A stretch of DNA of 64,000 nt from Cytophagales bacterium. GTDB lineage: Bacteria > Bacteroidota > Bacteroidia > Cytophagales > JAAEPT01. The position numbers and the translations under genes were made by a program. Position 1 is the stretch's first letter, and each line of letters opens with the position of its first letter. The stretch is taken from NCBI GenBank assembly GCA_024232295.1, contig JAAEPT010000123.1:1-64000 (forward strand), given 5' to 3'. Below are positions 25,801 to 35,193 of the stretch, one piece after another. The notes under the pieces were generated by a model. The model was not told the origin of the DNA. It saw only the letters and a program-made list of their open reading frames with translations, and made no database searches.

Positions 25801-28800
25801 TATTTTATGATATCCATACCAGAAACAGGACCACCATCTCCAATACTTCCTCTCAATATTCTTCCGGTAGGATTACTAAGGTTTTCCAGATCTTGTCCAA
25901 AATCTAATAGTTGTAGTTGTCTTCTATCTGTACTATGTGTAATTCCATACCAACTATCGTTTTCATAGACAGTTTCTAAAGATGTTTTAATACCAGTTAT
26001 TATTGTGCTGGAAGTGGATGAAATAGGGTTCAGTATAGAATCAAAAGTAATGGTGATTAATTGATCTTCATTATAACCTGTATATAAACCATAAGTAGTA
26101 TCATTATGCTCAAAGTAACTGGTACCTAGGTATATATTTTCGGGAAGATTAATTAAGTTTTCTTCTAAAAGAGGATTTTTATTTTCTATTGTATTTGCAC
26201 AAAAATCCCATTCATAAGTGATATTTTCATAAGGATTAGCCTGAACAATTACATTTTCTCCTTTACATACTATATTTGAAATAAAGACATCACTATAACA
26301 AGATAAGTATACAATATTTTTACTAGTTGTATCAATACAACCATTTCGATCTTCTGTAATTAATGTTACATCATAATTTTCACCAATAAAGATGCTTTCA
26401 AGGAAGGAAGGGTTATTTCCTTTTAATGTATCGTCATTAACTAACCATGAATATTGAATGATTGAATCAGTAGCGGTTGATTGATCATTGAAAAGGTTAG
26501 GAGTGTTTGGAAATCCATTTGAAACGCAAACATCTTTGAAATTAAAGTCTGCTACTGGAGACTTAAGTGTATTGATCGTTTTTTGAGTAGAGTCAACACA
26601 TCCAAACTCTGATTCTACTTTAAGCAAAATATTATTTGAAGAGAGGTTTTCAAATATATATTGTGGATTTGGTGTATTATAGCTTTGATCTTCAATGATC
26701 CATGTATATTGTGTCACTTCACCATCTATAGAAGTGGAAGTATTTGTGAAATTGGTAAGTTGTTCACTACAACTAATTGCATTTGTGAAATCAGCTACAG
26801 GTAGATTATATATTTGAACTTCTTGAATTTTTGATGAAATACATCCATTAGATGTTGTCACTTCAAGAGATATTGTATAGGAATCAGGAGTTTCATATTT
26901 ATGAATAGGATTTTCTAAAGAACTTATTGTTTCATCTCCAAAATTCCATGAATAATCTATTATTTCTTCGCCTACAGATGTGTTCTGGAATCTGTTGGTA
27001 TCTCCTAAACATTCATTATTAAATACAAAATCAACAACAGCTCCTTCTAAATTGATTTCAATATTTTGCTGTAGACTATCTGCACAACCATCTATGGATG
27101 CTTTTAGTTGAATATCAAAACTTCCTAGTTCTGAAAACTGAATTAAAGGATTTTGTTCAGAAGAAAATACCTCTCCATCTTGTTTCCATTCCCAAGAAAC
27201 AATATTACTATCAAGTAAGCTACTTGTATTTTGTAAGTTAACTTCCTGATTCAAACAGGGTGTATTAGGAAGTGAAAATTCAATTTGTGGAGTGTTGTAA
27301 ATAGGAACATCAAATATATTTGTACTTTTACAATTTGCCTCATCAATGGTTGTTAATGTGATTGAAAATGTATCTGCTTCAGGGAATTGATAGCTCGGAT
27401 TTTCAGAATTAGAGTTATTATTTTCATCAAAAGTCCAATACCAACTAGTAATTTCTTTTTTTGAATCAGTAGATAAAGAAGTGAGTGCATCAACACAATT
27501 TCCTTCTTGAATAAGATTAATATTAGTAATAGAATCAGAAGAAAATGAGACTGTATCATTAATGTAGCTAATTAATCCATTAGCATCAGTTGCCTTTAAT
27601 GAAATATATTGTTGCTGATCAAAAGTAGAATATAGTATTGAGTCTTGTGTTAAAGAAGATGTAAATTTTGTAGGAGTACAATTCCCATTAATTTTTAAGT
27701 TATTCAATTGACTTGCTTCTGTATCAATCATAAAAAGATTCCAATTTCCATCTTTTTTGAGAGCAGAAAGATTAAATAGTGTACCTGCTGTTGGGAAGTT
27801 TAGAAGTCTGGTATGTTCTATTTGTAATTCACTATCAGTTGAAAAATCATTTGCAAATTTTACACGCTCTACTGTTGTATTAGTGGTAATAAGTGTATAA
27901 ATCTGTCCAAATTCTTCAATAATCTCAAAACTTCTTGTTTGTAACCCTTGTGTGAAAGGTTGTAAATCGATATCATACTTTAGTATTGGAGTATTCCTAA
28001 AAGAAGTTCCAAATTCCAGAATTACTATCTTTTGAGATAAGTTCATAGCAGCAAGAAATAGTTTTCCTTGATGTTGAAAGACTTCTGCATGATAAGTACC
28101 AGAGATAAAAGAACTAATATTGTATTCTCTAACTGATGGGATTTCATCATCATCAATTGTTTCTCCTAGGTTGATGATATTTAGTAAACCATTAGCGAAA
28201 TTGGTGATAAGTACAAAAGTAGAATCTTTATACTTTATAATATCCATACTAGAAACAGCACCTCCATCTCCAGTGTTTCCTCTCAATATCCTACTAGTAG
28301 GATTACTAAGGTTTTCTAGGTTTTGTCCAAAGTCTAATAATTGTAATTGTTTTCTATCTGTACTATGTGTAATTCCATACCAACGATCGTTTTCATAAAT
28401 AGTTTCCAAAGATGTTTTGATACCTGTTATGATTGTATTTGATGTTGATGAAATAGGATTAAGTGTGGAGTCAAAAGTAATTGTGATTAGTTGATCTTCA
28501 TTATAACCTGTATACAAACCATAGGTAGTTCCGTTATGTTCAAAGTAATTACTACCCAAGTATAGATTGTCAGGAACATCAGTTAGATTTTCTTGGAATG
28601 AAGAAGAGTCTCCTCCAAGGACATTTGCACAAAAATCCCATTCATAGTTAATTCCTTCATAAGAGTTGCTTTGAACAACAATGTTTTCTCCCCTACATAC
28701 AGTTTCTGAAATAAAAATATCACTATAACAAGATTGATATACAGTTTCTTTATTTATTGTGTCAGTACAATTATTTCTATCTTCTATAACTAAAGTTATA

Positions 28801-31223
28801 TCATAGTTTTCATCAATAATGATATTTTCAGTAAAGGAAGGGTTATTTCCTTTTAATGTATCATCACCAATTAACCAATAGTATTGGGTGATAGAATCTG
28901 CAGCTATTGATTGATTGTCAAATAAATTAGAATTAGTTGGGAAACCATTTGAGATACAAACATCTCTAAAGTTAAAATCTGCTATTGGAGATTGTAGAGT
29001 ATTAATTGTCTTTTGAATAGAGTCAGTACAGCCAAACTCTGATTCTATTTTGAGCAAAACATTATTTGATGAGATATTTTCAAATGTGTACAATACATTT
29101 GTTGTATTATAGTTTTGGTCTTCAATATCCCATAAATATTGTGTGATTTCACCATCAATAGAAGTAGAAGTATTTGTAAATACAGTGGATTGTTCGCTAC
29201 AACTGGCAGAATTTGTAAAATCAGCTATAGGTAAATTATATACCTGAACTTCTTGGACTTTTGAGGAAATACATCCATTAGATGTTGTTGCTTCAAGAGA
29301 TACTGTATAAGTTCCTGTAAGATTGTATTTATGGATTGGGTTTTCTAGAGAACTTGTTGTTTCATCTCCAAAATTCCATGAATAATCAATTATTTCTTCA
29401 TCTACAGAAGTATTTTGAAATTTATTGGTATCTCCAAAACAAGTATTATTGAATTCAAAATCAACAATTGCTCCCTCTAAATTAATTTCAATATTTTGCT
29501 GTAAGCTATCTGCACACCCATCAATGGATGCTTTTAGTTGAATATCAAAATTTCCTAATTCTGTAAATTGGATTAAAGGATTCTGTTCTACAGAAAATAC
29601 TTCTCCATCTTTTTTCCATTCCCAAGAAATGATATTATCACCTAAGGTAGAAGTTGTATTTTGTAAATTAGTTTCTTGATTTAAGCAAGGTGCATCAGGA
29701 AGTAAAAAGCTAACTTCAGGAATGTTATAAATAGGAACATCAAATGTATTTGTACTTTTACAGTTTGTTTCATCAATAGTTGTTAATGTGACTAAGAATG
29801 TATCTGTTTTAGGAAATTGATAGTTTGGATTTGCAGAGGTAGAATTATTGTTTTCATCAAAAGTCCAATACCAACTTATAATTTCTTTATTTGAGTTAGT
29901 AGATAAAGAAATAGGAGTATCAAGACAATTCCCCTCTTGCATTAAACCAATATTAGAAATAGAATCGGAAGAGAATGATACTGTATCATTGACATAACTA
30001 GTCAGCCCATTAGTATCTGTCACTTTCAAGGAGATGTATTGTTGATCGAAATTGGAGTAAACTATTGAATCTTGTGCTAAAGAAGATGTATACTTTGTAG
30101 GATTACAATCTCCATTAATTTTTAAGTTATTCAATTGATCTTTTTCTGTATCAATCATAAAAAGATTCCAATTTCCATTTTTTTTGACAGCAGAGAGATT
30201 AAATAATGTACCTGCTGTTGAGAAATTTAGAAGTCTAGTATGTTCTGTTTGTAGTTCACCATCAGTTGAGAAATCATTTACAAATTTTACACGATGTACT
30301 GTTGTATTGGTTGTAATGAGTGCATATAGTTCTCCAAATTCTTCTACTATTTCAAAACTTCTTGTTTGTAATCCTTGAGTAAATGGTTGTAGGTTAACAT
30401 CATATTTTAGGCTAGGGTCATTATTAAAAGAGTTTCCAAATTCTAAGATTACTAATTTTTGAGATAAATTCATGGCAGCAAGGAATAACTTTCCTTGATG
30501 TTGAAATACTTCTGCATGATAAGTACCAGATATAAAAGAACTAATATTATACTCTTTGACCGATGAGATTTCGTCATCATCAATAGTTTCTCCTAAATTA
30601 ATAATATTTAGTAAACCATTGGCAAAATTAGTAATGAATACAAAAGTAGAATCTTGATATTTCATAATATCCATACCAGAAAGTACTCCTCCATCTCCAA
30701 TATTTCCCCTCAGTATCCTACCAGTAGGGTTACTAAGGTTTTCTAAGTTTTGCCCAAAGTCTAATAATTGAAGTTGTCTTCTATCAGTACTATGTGTAAT
30801 TCCATACCAACGACCATTTTCATAAACAGTCTCCAAAGATGTTTTAATACCTGTTATAATTGTATTTGAGGTTGATGAAATGGGGTTAAGTGTGGAATCG
30901 AAAGTAATTGTGATTAGTTGATTATCATTATAACCTGTATATAAACCGTAAGTAGTATCATTATGCTCGAAATAATTGCTACCTAAATACAAATTATCAG
31001 GAACATCAATTAAGTTTTCTTCAAAAGAAAGTGAATCACCTTGAAGAACATTTGCACAAAAATCCCATTCATATTCAGCTTGTATGCGACTATTATTTTC
31101 GACTACAATATTTTCTCCTTTACAAACATTATCAGAAATGAATACATCATCAGGATTGATTTGCTGTGAAAAGGAGAGTAGGTTTATTGATAATGAAAAA
31201 AGAATGAATAATAGTCTTTTCAT
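22827..31223 (-). CDS. Giant T9SS-secreted propeller/PKD repeat protein
   Basis: The 2798-residue protein has a signal peptide (KRLLFILFSLSINLLSFSQ). Residues 26-834, 835-1644 and from 1645 are three copies of one unit. Each unit begins VCxGEN...YEWDFCAN, runs through about 330 residues that look like a beta-propeller (YLGSNYFEHNDTTYGLYTGY; WYGITHSTDR), then closes with YISLK-x-TD-x-NGL and about five PKD domains. Unit 3 keeps the front part but its PKD tail is diverged and longer. A CARDB-like domain (about 2590-2700) precedes a type A T9SS sorting domain (SIYPNPTQGTFSVEYF...GIYFLTMRYSGKEVTRKI). It should be exported by the type IX system and held on the cell surface, probably as an adhesin. 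It starts 4 bp after a glycosyltransferase stop, at the end of the glycan operon. Confidence 0.9.
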   Translation of the reverse strand: MKRLLFILFSLSINLLSFSQQINPDDVFISDNVCKGENIVVENNSRIQAEYEWDFCANVLQGDSLSFEENLIDVPDNLYLGSNYFEHNDTTYGLYTGYNDNQLITITFDSTLNPISSTSNTIITGIKTSLETVYENGRWYGITHSTDRRQLQLLDFGQNLENLSNPTGRILRGNIGDGGVLSGMDIMKYQDSTFVFITNFANGLLNIINLGETIDDDEISSVKEYNISSFISGTYHAEVFQHQGKLFLAAMNLSQKLVILEFGNSFNNDPSLKYDVNLQPFTQGLQTRSFEIVEEFGELYALITTNTTVHRVKFVNDFSTDGELQTEHTRLLNFSTAGTLFNLSAVKKNGNWNLFMIDTEKDQLNNLKINGDCNPTKYTSSLAQDSIVYSNFDQQYISLKVTDTNGLTSYVNDTVSFSSDSISNIGLMQEGNCLDTPISLSTNSNKEIISWYWTFDENNNSTSANPNYQFPKTDTFLVTLTTIDETNCKSTNTFDVPIYNIPEVSFLLPDAPCLNQETNLQNTTSTLGDNIISWEWKKDGEVFSVEQNPLIQFTELGNFDIQLKASIDGCADSLQQNIEINLEGAIVDFEFNNTCFGDTNKFQNTSVDEEIIDYSWNFGDETTSSLENPIHKYNLTGTYTVSLEATTSNGCISSKVQEVQVYNLPIADFTNSASCSEQSTVFTNTSTSIDGEITQYLWDIEDQNYNTTNVLYTFENISSNNVLLKIESEFGCTDSIQKTINTLQSPIADFNFRDVCISNGFPTNSNLFDNQSIAADSITQYYWLIGDDTLKGNNPSFTENIIIDENYDITLVIEDRNNCTDTINKETVYQSCYSDIFISETVCRGENIVVQSNSYEGINYEWDFCANVLGGDSSSFQENLTDVPDNLYLGSNYFEHNGTTYGLYTGYNEDQLITITFDSTLNPISSTSNTIITGIKTSLETIYENDRWYGITHSTDRKQLQLLDFGQNLENLSNPTSRILRGNTGDGGAVSSMDIIKYKDSTFVLITNFANGLLNIINLGETIDDDEIPSVREYNISSFISGTYHAEVFQHQGKLFLAAMNLSQKIVILEFGTSFRNTPILKYDIDLQPFTQGLQTRSFEIIEEFGQIYTLITTNTTVERVKFANDFSTDSELQIEHTRLLNFPTAGTLFNLSALKKDGNWNLFMIDTEASQLNNLKINGNCTPTKFTSSLTQDSILYSTFDQQQYISLKATDANGLISYINDTVSFSSDSITNINLIQEGNCVDALTSLSTDSKKEITSWYWTFDENNNSNSENPSYQFPEADTFSITLTTIDEANCKSTNIFDVPIYNTPQIEFSLPNTPCLNQEVNLQNTSSLLDSNIVSWEWKQDGEVFSSEQNPLIQFSELGSFDIQLKASIDGCADSLQQNIEINLEGAVVDFVFNNECLGDTNRFQNTSVGEEIIDYSWNFGDETISSLENPIHKYETPDSYTISLEVTTSNGCISSKIQEVQIYNLPVADFTNAISCSEQLTNFTNTSTSIDGEVTQYTWIIEDQSYNTPNPQYIFENLSSNNILLKVESEFGCVDSTQKTINTLKSPVADFNFKDVCVSNGFPNTPNLFNDQSTATDSIIQYSWLVNDDTLKGNNPSFLESIFIGENYDVTLITEDRNGCIDTTSKNIVYLSCYSDVFISNIVCKGENVIVQANPYENITYEWDFCANTIENKNPLLEENLINLPENIYLGTSYFEHNDTTYGLYTGYNEDQLITITFDSILNPISSTSSTIITGIKTSLETVYENDSWYGITHSTDRRQLQLLDFGQDLENLSNPTGRILRGSIGDGGPVSGMDIIKYQDSTFVFISNFTNNILNVVNLGETIDDDSISSVIEYNVSPFISSIYHAEVFQHQGKLFFAGMNLSQKLVILEFGTSFRNAPTLKYDIDLQPFTFGSQTRSFEIVEEFGQLYALVTTNTTVHRIKFVNDFSTNSELETEHTRLLDFTTADKLFNLSAIKRNGDWNLLMIDTEENQLNKLKINGNCNPNQYKSVFELDSVAYSDFDQQYISLKATDANGLTTYVNEIVSFSSDSVPNINMPLYYCTDVPVDIIPNADKEITSWYWNIDKLNETYTTEIASTTLPGLDTFAISLTTFDIDGCKNTISTNISSYEAPIANFTFPNLTCTNQQLSLSNSSENNIEGVVEWNWLVNDTIFSTAEDTIISYTDNGTFDIKLIASIIGCSDTTTKNLNIIPGPKTDFNVSDVCLNEDHEFENTTTGENIISYAWDFGDTNTDIEENTTHQYDTSGTYTVTLTAENELGCITPMSKEVITHQLPEAQFENGLSCSQGITEFYNRSISLDGDIINYEWTINNLDYIEADPAHIFDEGGDFNTKLKITTEFGCLDSLSQLITVAAAPIANFLFNENCLNDVSIFTDASTDFVHGIMEKEWSIDGEIVNNINNPSYTFEEAGTYPILLEVTAGSGCKDTTLKQITIDPLPIIDFTYSPVCLGDTTIFIDNTSSPTDTIVRYEWNFFGLGLQYNDTAKVVYNNTNEQSTRLVVTTAKGCQQTLTKTIDVNKKPIALFDVNETFGAPPFELTTNNQSSEAQNFYWSFEDVNSTETSPTHTFDELGNYVVKLVAENELGCTDTFSRVIEVVDLSLDIVLHSVDVLEKNGEWTIILDVENRSSFTLKDAVIQIDLGGEFVIYEVLKELAPLERDNYYPLNFTLDANDAKGLDFVCTELQTNVESLEENNLLDNEKCINLEETDLKINSIYPNPTQGTFSVEYFVPRTGVVQLSLYNVLGENIFYSEIEKAEGAHQNIIDISTLADGIYFLTMRYSGKEVTRKITKQ
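25095..26291 (-). repeat. Unit 3 of the triplicated coding repeat (conserved front part)
   Basis: Codons 1645 to about 2043. It opens with DVFISNIVCKGEN and stays close to units 1 and 2 through the propeller and the VSFSSDS segment, after which similarity drops to general PKD likeness. Confidence 0.75.
26292..28721 (-). repeat. Unit 2 of the triplicated coding repeat
   Basis: Codons 835-1644, 2430 bp. It opens with DIFISETVCRGEN. It is closest to unit 1 across its whole length, including all PKD domains. Confidence 0.85.
28722..31148 (-). repeat. Unit 1 of the triplicated coding repeat
   Basis: Codons 26-834 of the giant protein, 2427 bp. It opens with DVFISDNVCKGEN. Much of it aligns by eye to unit 2 without gaps at both DNA and protein level. 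Confidence 0.85.
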
Positions 31224-31227
31224 AGTG

Positions 31228-32463
31228 TTAGTTGAGTATGTGTTTGTAAATGTCAGTGTATTTTTGAATACCTTTTTCTAAAGAATAGTAAGTATATGCT
31301 TCTTTTTGTAAATGAGAAATATCAATATTCTCTAAGTATGTATCTAATTGACTAATGATTGTTTGATAAGCTGATTTTTCAAAATCTTTTACCAAAATAC
31401 CTGATTGGCTATTTTCAATAATGAAGTCTGTATCCCCAACATTAGTATTTGCAATAACTGGTATTCCCATGGCCATGAGTTCGCCTTGTTTGGTTGGAGA
31501 GGAAGCCTTCTTTGAGAATAGAGGCTTGATAAAGAAGATACTTACACTACTTAAACTAATCAAGGTAGGAACATCTTGTCGTTTTCCTTGAATAATTTTG
31601 ATATCAGCTAAATCTATATTTTTTGATTTGGCATTTCCCTCAATAAACTCTCTAGGTTCATTGCTAATAAACAAAAATTTAGCGTTTTGGTATTTGACCT
31701 TGAGTTCAATAAAGAAATCAAGCATTTCGTCCAACATATACCAAGTTCCTACAGATCCAAGGTAACTTATTACAAAATCATCATCAGATAAACCCAATTG
31801 TTTTTGAAATTGTTGACGGCTCGTTTCTTGAATGTTATCAATAGAAAAGTGATTGAGGTCAGCACAACAAGGAATTACTTCTATTGGAATTGGGTTATTT
31901 GTCACTTCTTTCCAAGTGTGAATTTCTTTCTTGGCATTCTCGGTTAATGAAACAGTATAATCTGCCTCTCTCAATAGTTCTTTTTCTTTCTTTTTAAAGT
32001 ATTTATAGATTCTTCCAAAAACAGGGTTTTTAAGATTCCAAATATTGCCATCAATACGTTCATCTGCCCAAAAACCACGCATATCAAAAATCATTTTGAT
32101 ATCAAACTTCTTTTTCAGCCCTAAGCCTATGATTGCTGGAATATAACTACGACAATGAGCAATCTTAAAATCTCTTTCTTTGTGTAATGCTATTGCATTT
32201 TTATTGATTTGGTAAATATCATATATGGTAGAGAGGACAGGAGGGGACTTGTGATAAACTACAGGTTGCCAATCAATACCACATTTTTCTAAAAGACTAG
32301 CAATTGTATTTTTATTTTCTTGATATTTTTCAGGTTTTTCACAACTTAGTAAAGTCACTTTATAACCATTTTCAGATAATCCTTTTAGGTAAGGAATTAC
32401 TTGAGACTGTCCTAGTGGATCAGTCATTCCATCATAAGAAATAAAAATTGTATTGATTGCCAT
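31228..32463 (-). CDS. Glycosyltransferase family 4
   Basis: The 411-residue GT-B enzyme has an N-terminal acceptor domain (ISYDGMTDPLGQSQVIPYLKGL) and a C-terminal donor domain starting near residue 200 (FVISYLGSVGTWYMLDEM). The KQGELMAMGIPVIANTNVGD region carries the E-x7-E type loop of GT4 donors. It is cytoplasmic, with no signal peptide. It lies 4 bp before the giant T9SS protein and 2 bp after the asparagine synthetase-like gene, all in one direction. Donor sugar is unknown. Confidence 0.88.
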   Translation of the reverse strand: MAINTIFISYDGMTDPLGQSQVIPYLKGLSENGYKVTLLSCEKPEKYQENKNTIASLLEKCGIDWQPVVYHKSPPVLSTIYDIYQINKNAIALHKERDFKIAHCRSYIPAIIGLGLKKKFDIKMIFDMRGFWADERIDGNIWNLKNPVFGRIYKYFKKKEKELLREADYTVSLTENAKKEIHTWKEVTNNPIPIEVIPCCADLNHFSIDNIQETSRQQFQKQLGLSDDDFVISYLGSVGTWYMLDEMLDFFIELKVKYQNAKFLFISNEPREFIEGNAKSKNIDLADIKIIQGKRQDVPTLISLSSVSIFFIKPLFSKKASSPTKQGELMAMGIPVIANTNVGDTDFIIENSQSGILVKDFEKSAYQTIISQLDTYLENIDISHLQKEAYTYYSLEKGIQKYTDIYKHILN

Positions 32464-32465
32464 AA

Positions 32466-34322
32466 CTATTTATTCTCTTTTAACCATTTGTGAAGAAGTA
32501 GCATAACCCATATGCGATTGTATAAGAAATCTTCTCCATTTCTAAAGCGTTTCACTAATTGTTGCACTTGTTTATTTTCTAAAATACCAAATTCTTCAAT
32601 GATATTGGTATTCAGATAATTATCAATTAGATAAGCTAAATCACTTTTTAACCATTTTGCCAATGGGATTGAAAAGCCTCTTTTTTCTCTTTCAAATAAC
32701 GATCTAGGCAATTTGGAAAATAATACTTCTTGTAACAAATACTTCCTAACTGCTCCTTTTTTTTTCAAGTTTGGGTGGATATTGAGGGCTAATTCAATAA
32801 TCCTGTAATCTAATAAAGGAACTCTACATTCCAAACTATATTTCATAGAAGCACGATCAACTTTTACTAACAAATCATCTTGTAGATAATAGTTGAGATC
32901 AAATAGTGCTTGTGATTCTGCAGAAGATAATTTTCTATGAAGTTTTTCTTCCTCTGTATAATTGAAGAATGAAATAGGTTTCTTTAGTAATGATGATAGT
33001 TCTTTGTTAGAGAATAAGTATTGTTCTTGTGAGAAGATATGATTGTGAATGTTTTCATGCTTTGATTTACTGAAAACTTGTCCAGCACGTTTCATTCGTT
33101 GATTTCCAAATGTTTGTAACCCCCAACCAATTGTATTTTTTAGTGGACTAATAAAAGGTTTTTCTAATCGTTCAGCCCAGTCATACATTCCATATCCATG
33201 GAATAATTCATCACCTCCATCACCTGTCAAAATCATGGTGACTTCTTGCTTTGCCAAAGAGGATACTAACATTGTAGGGATGGCAGAAGAGTCAGCATAA
33301 GGCTCATCATAACTCTCTAAAATACTTTCGAAAAGAGGTAAAGCCTTTTTCTCTGAAAGAATAAATTCATGATGGTTTGTACCTAATTTTTGGGCAATTT
33401 GTTTAGCATATTGACTTTCATCATGTGTGTTCTCTTCAAAACCAATACTAAATGTATTTAAAGGTTTTTCAGTAAATTGTGAAGCAGTCGCAGTCACTAG
33501 AGAAGAGTCAATTCCTCCACTCAAAAATGTTCCAAATGGAACATCACTAATCATACGTGATTTAACAGAACTCTCAATTAAATTATTTAGTGATTGAAAA
33601 GCTTGTTTCTCATCACTAATACTATGTGCTTGAATTTTATCTTCTAGTTTCCAGTATTTTTTTATGTCTAACTGAATGTTACCATTCATTAGTTTTACTT
33701 TGGCATAACTTCCAGAAGGAAATTTATGAACATTATTGTAGATTGTTTGAGGAACAGGAATGTAGCCTAAGTGGAGGAAAGAAGCAATTGCTTCTTGATT
33801 GATTGAGAGAGAAGAAAAAACACTTTTGATTGACTTAAGTTCAGAACCAAAAACAAATTCATTATCACTCAAATAATAAAAGATGGGTTTAATTCCGATA
33901 CGATCTCTAAAAATATATAAGACTTCCTCTTGTTTGTCCCAAATAGAAATCGCAAACATTCCATTTAGTTTGGATACAAACTTTTCTCCCCACAAAGCAA
34001 AAGCTTCTAAAATCACTTCTGTATCTGAAGTTGTTTGAAAACTTACATTTTTCTCTTTTAAAATTTCTGCTTTAATTTCATTAAAGTTGTAAACTTCACC
34101 ATTATAAGCAATTATAAAGCGATTACATTCAGAATATAGTGGTTGGTTTGCTGAATCTGATAAATCTAAGATACTTAACCTTCTATGACCTAACCCTATA
34201 TTTTGATTGTCTTCGAAAAAAAAACCACTTGCATTAGGTCCACGATGAACAATACAATTAGTCATTTTTTCTAATTCTTTCTGTTCTTTAGAAGCACTTA
34301 AAAAGCCAGTAATTCCACACAT
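32466..34322 (-). CDS. AsnB-type glutamine amidotransferase (copy 1)
   Basis: The 618-residue protein has an N-terminal Ntn glutaminase domain with nucleophile Cys2 (MCGITGFLS) and HRGPNASG, GHRRLSILDLS and YNGEVYNF motifs, then an ATP-pyrophosphatase domain with SGGIDSSLVTA (about 267), LTGDGGDELF and DRASMKYSLECRVPLLD. It would make asparagine from aspartate or, given its place in a glycan operon, amidate a uronic acid. In-cluster AsnB paralogues that amidate sugars are known (WbpS type). Substrate cannot be decided here. Confidence 0.88.
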   Translation of the reverse strand: MCGITGFLSASKEQKELEKMTNCIVHRGPNASGFFFEDNQNIGLGHRRLSILDLSDSANQPLYSECNRFIIAYNGEVYNFNEIKAEILKEKNVSFQTTSDTEVILEAFALWGEKFVSKLNGMFAISIWDKQEEVLYIFRDRIGIKPIFYYLSDNEFVFGSELKSIKSVFSSLSINQEAIASFLHLGYIPVPQTIYNNVHKFPSGSYAKVKLMNGNIQLDIKKYWKLEDKIQAHSISDEKQAFQSLNNLIESSVKSRMISDVPFGTFLSGGIDSSLVTATASQFTEKPLNTFSIGFEENTHDESQYAKQIAQKLGTNHHEFILSEKKALPLFESILESYDEPYADSSAIPTMLVSSLAKQEVTMILTGDGGDELFHGYGMYDWAERLEKPFISPLKNTIGWGLQTFGNQRMKRAGQVFSKSKHENIHNHIFSQEQYLFSNKELSSLLKKPISFFNYTEEEKLHRKLSSAESQALFDLNYYLQDDLLVKVDRASMKYSLECRVPLLDYRIIELALNIHPNLKKKGAVRKYLLQEVLFSKLPRSLFEREKRGFSIPLAKWLKSDLAYLIDNYLNTNIIEEFGILENKQVQQLVKRFRNGEDFLYNRIWVMLLLHKWLKENK

Positions 34323-34326
34323 ATTC

Positions 34327-35190
34327 TTATTTGAAAAATCTTTTCTTTAGATGTACAGGGTTTGTTGTTAATGACTTTATTAAAAATTTAAGTCCTTTAA
34401 AATACTGTTTACTATCCCCAATATAAGAAGCAGATAGTATTAAACAGAGTTTTGAATAACAATATTTGTAATGTTTTTCGTCCATAAATACATTACTATT
34501 CTTACTTTTATTAAAGGCATAGTGCATATCACTTTCCATACGCTCTACATTTAAATGCATTTGATCTGGATGAATACGATATTTAATCAATGGTTCTTTA
34601 ATCAAACCAATTTCTGTTTTTGAAGCAACACGAACCCAAAATTCCCAATCTGCAGAAGTAGAAAGGTTTTCATCAAACCCGCCAATTTTTTGAAGTAAAG
34701 AGTTTCTCATTAGAATGCTAGCAGGACTGTGAATAACAGTACAACTCATTTCTAATAATAGGTTGAGAACATTTCCTTCTTTACCTTCTGTTACTACAAG
34801 GTTTTTTCTTGTTTCGTGATCAAACTTTTGTTCTAAAGAATGTACTAAACCAATATCTTTATTTGTCTTTAAGAATTCGATTTTCTTTTTTAAATTATCT
34901 TTTTCAAAAATATCATCAGCATCCAAGAAAGCTAAAAACTCTCCTTTTGCTTTTTCTATTCCTATATTTCTTGCTTTTGAAACACCACCATTTTCTTTAC
35001 TAATGTATTGAATACGAGGGTCATCAAAAGTTAGAATTTCTTTTTCACTATTATCTTTTGATCCATCATTAACAATAATTAACTCAAATTGAGAATAACT
35101 TTGGTTCAAAACACTTTGAATAGTTTCCTTTATGAATTTCTCAGCATTGTAACAAGGAATAATAACAGATACAAGTCCATTTTCTATCAT
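34327..35190 (-). CDS. Glycosyltransferase family 2
   Basis: The 287-residue GT-A enzyme starts VSVIIPCYNAEKFIKETIQS, with NDGSKDNSEKEI, the metal-binding DADD (LAFLDADDIFEKDN) near 90, and ADWEFWVRVA acceptor-side motif. It is inverting, cytoplasmic, and uses a nucleotide sugar of unknown identity. It is 4 bp from both neighbours in the glycan operon. Confidence 0.88.
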   Translation of the reverse strand: MIENGLVSVIIPCYNAEKFIKETIQSVLNQSYSQFELIIVNDGSKDNSEKEILTFDDPRIQYISKENGGVSKARNIGIEKAKGEFLAFLDADDIFEKDNLKKKIEFLKTNKDIGLVHSLEQKFDHETRKNLVVTEGKEGNVLNLLLEMSCTVIHSPASILMRNSLLQKIGGFDENLSTSADWEFWVRVASKTEIGLIKEPLIKYRIHPDQMHLNVERMESDMHYAFNKSKNSNVFMDEKHYKYCYSKLCLILSASYIGDSKQYFKGLKFLIKSLTTNPVHLKKRFFK

Positions 35191-35193
35191 ATC

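Noticed and set aside
22827-31223. Possible CRISPR or DNA-level tandem repeat array in the PKD region
   Set aside because: The repetition is of coding units of ~2.4 kb and of protein domains, with no short direct repeats and spacers.
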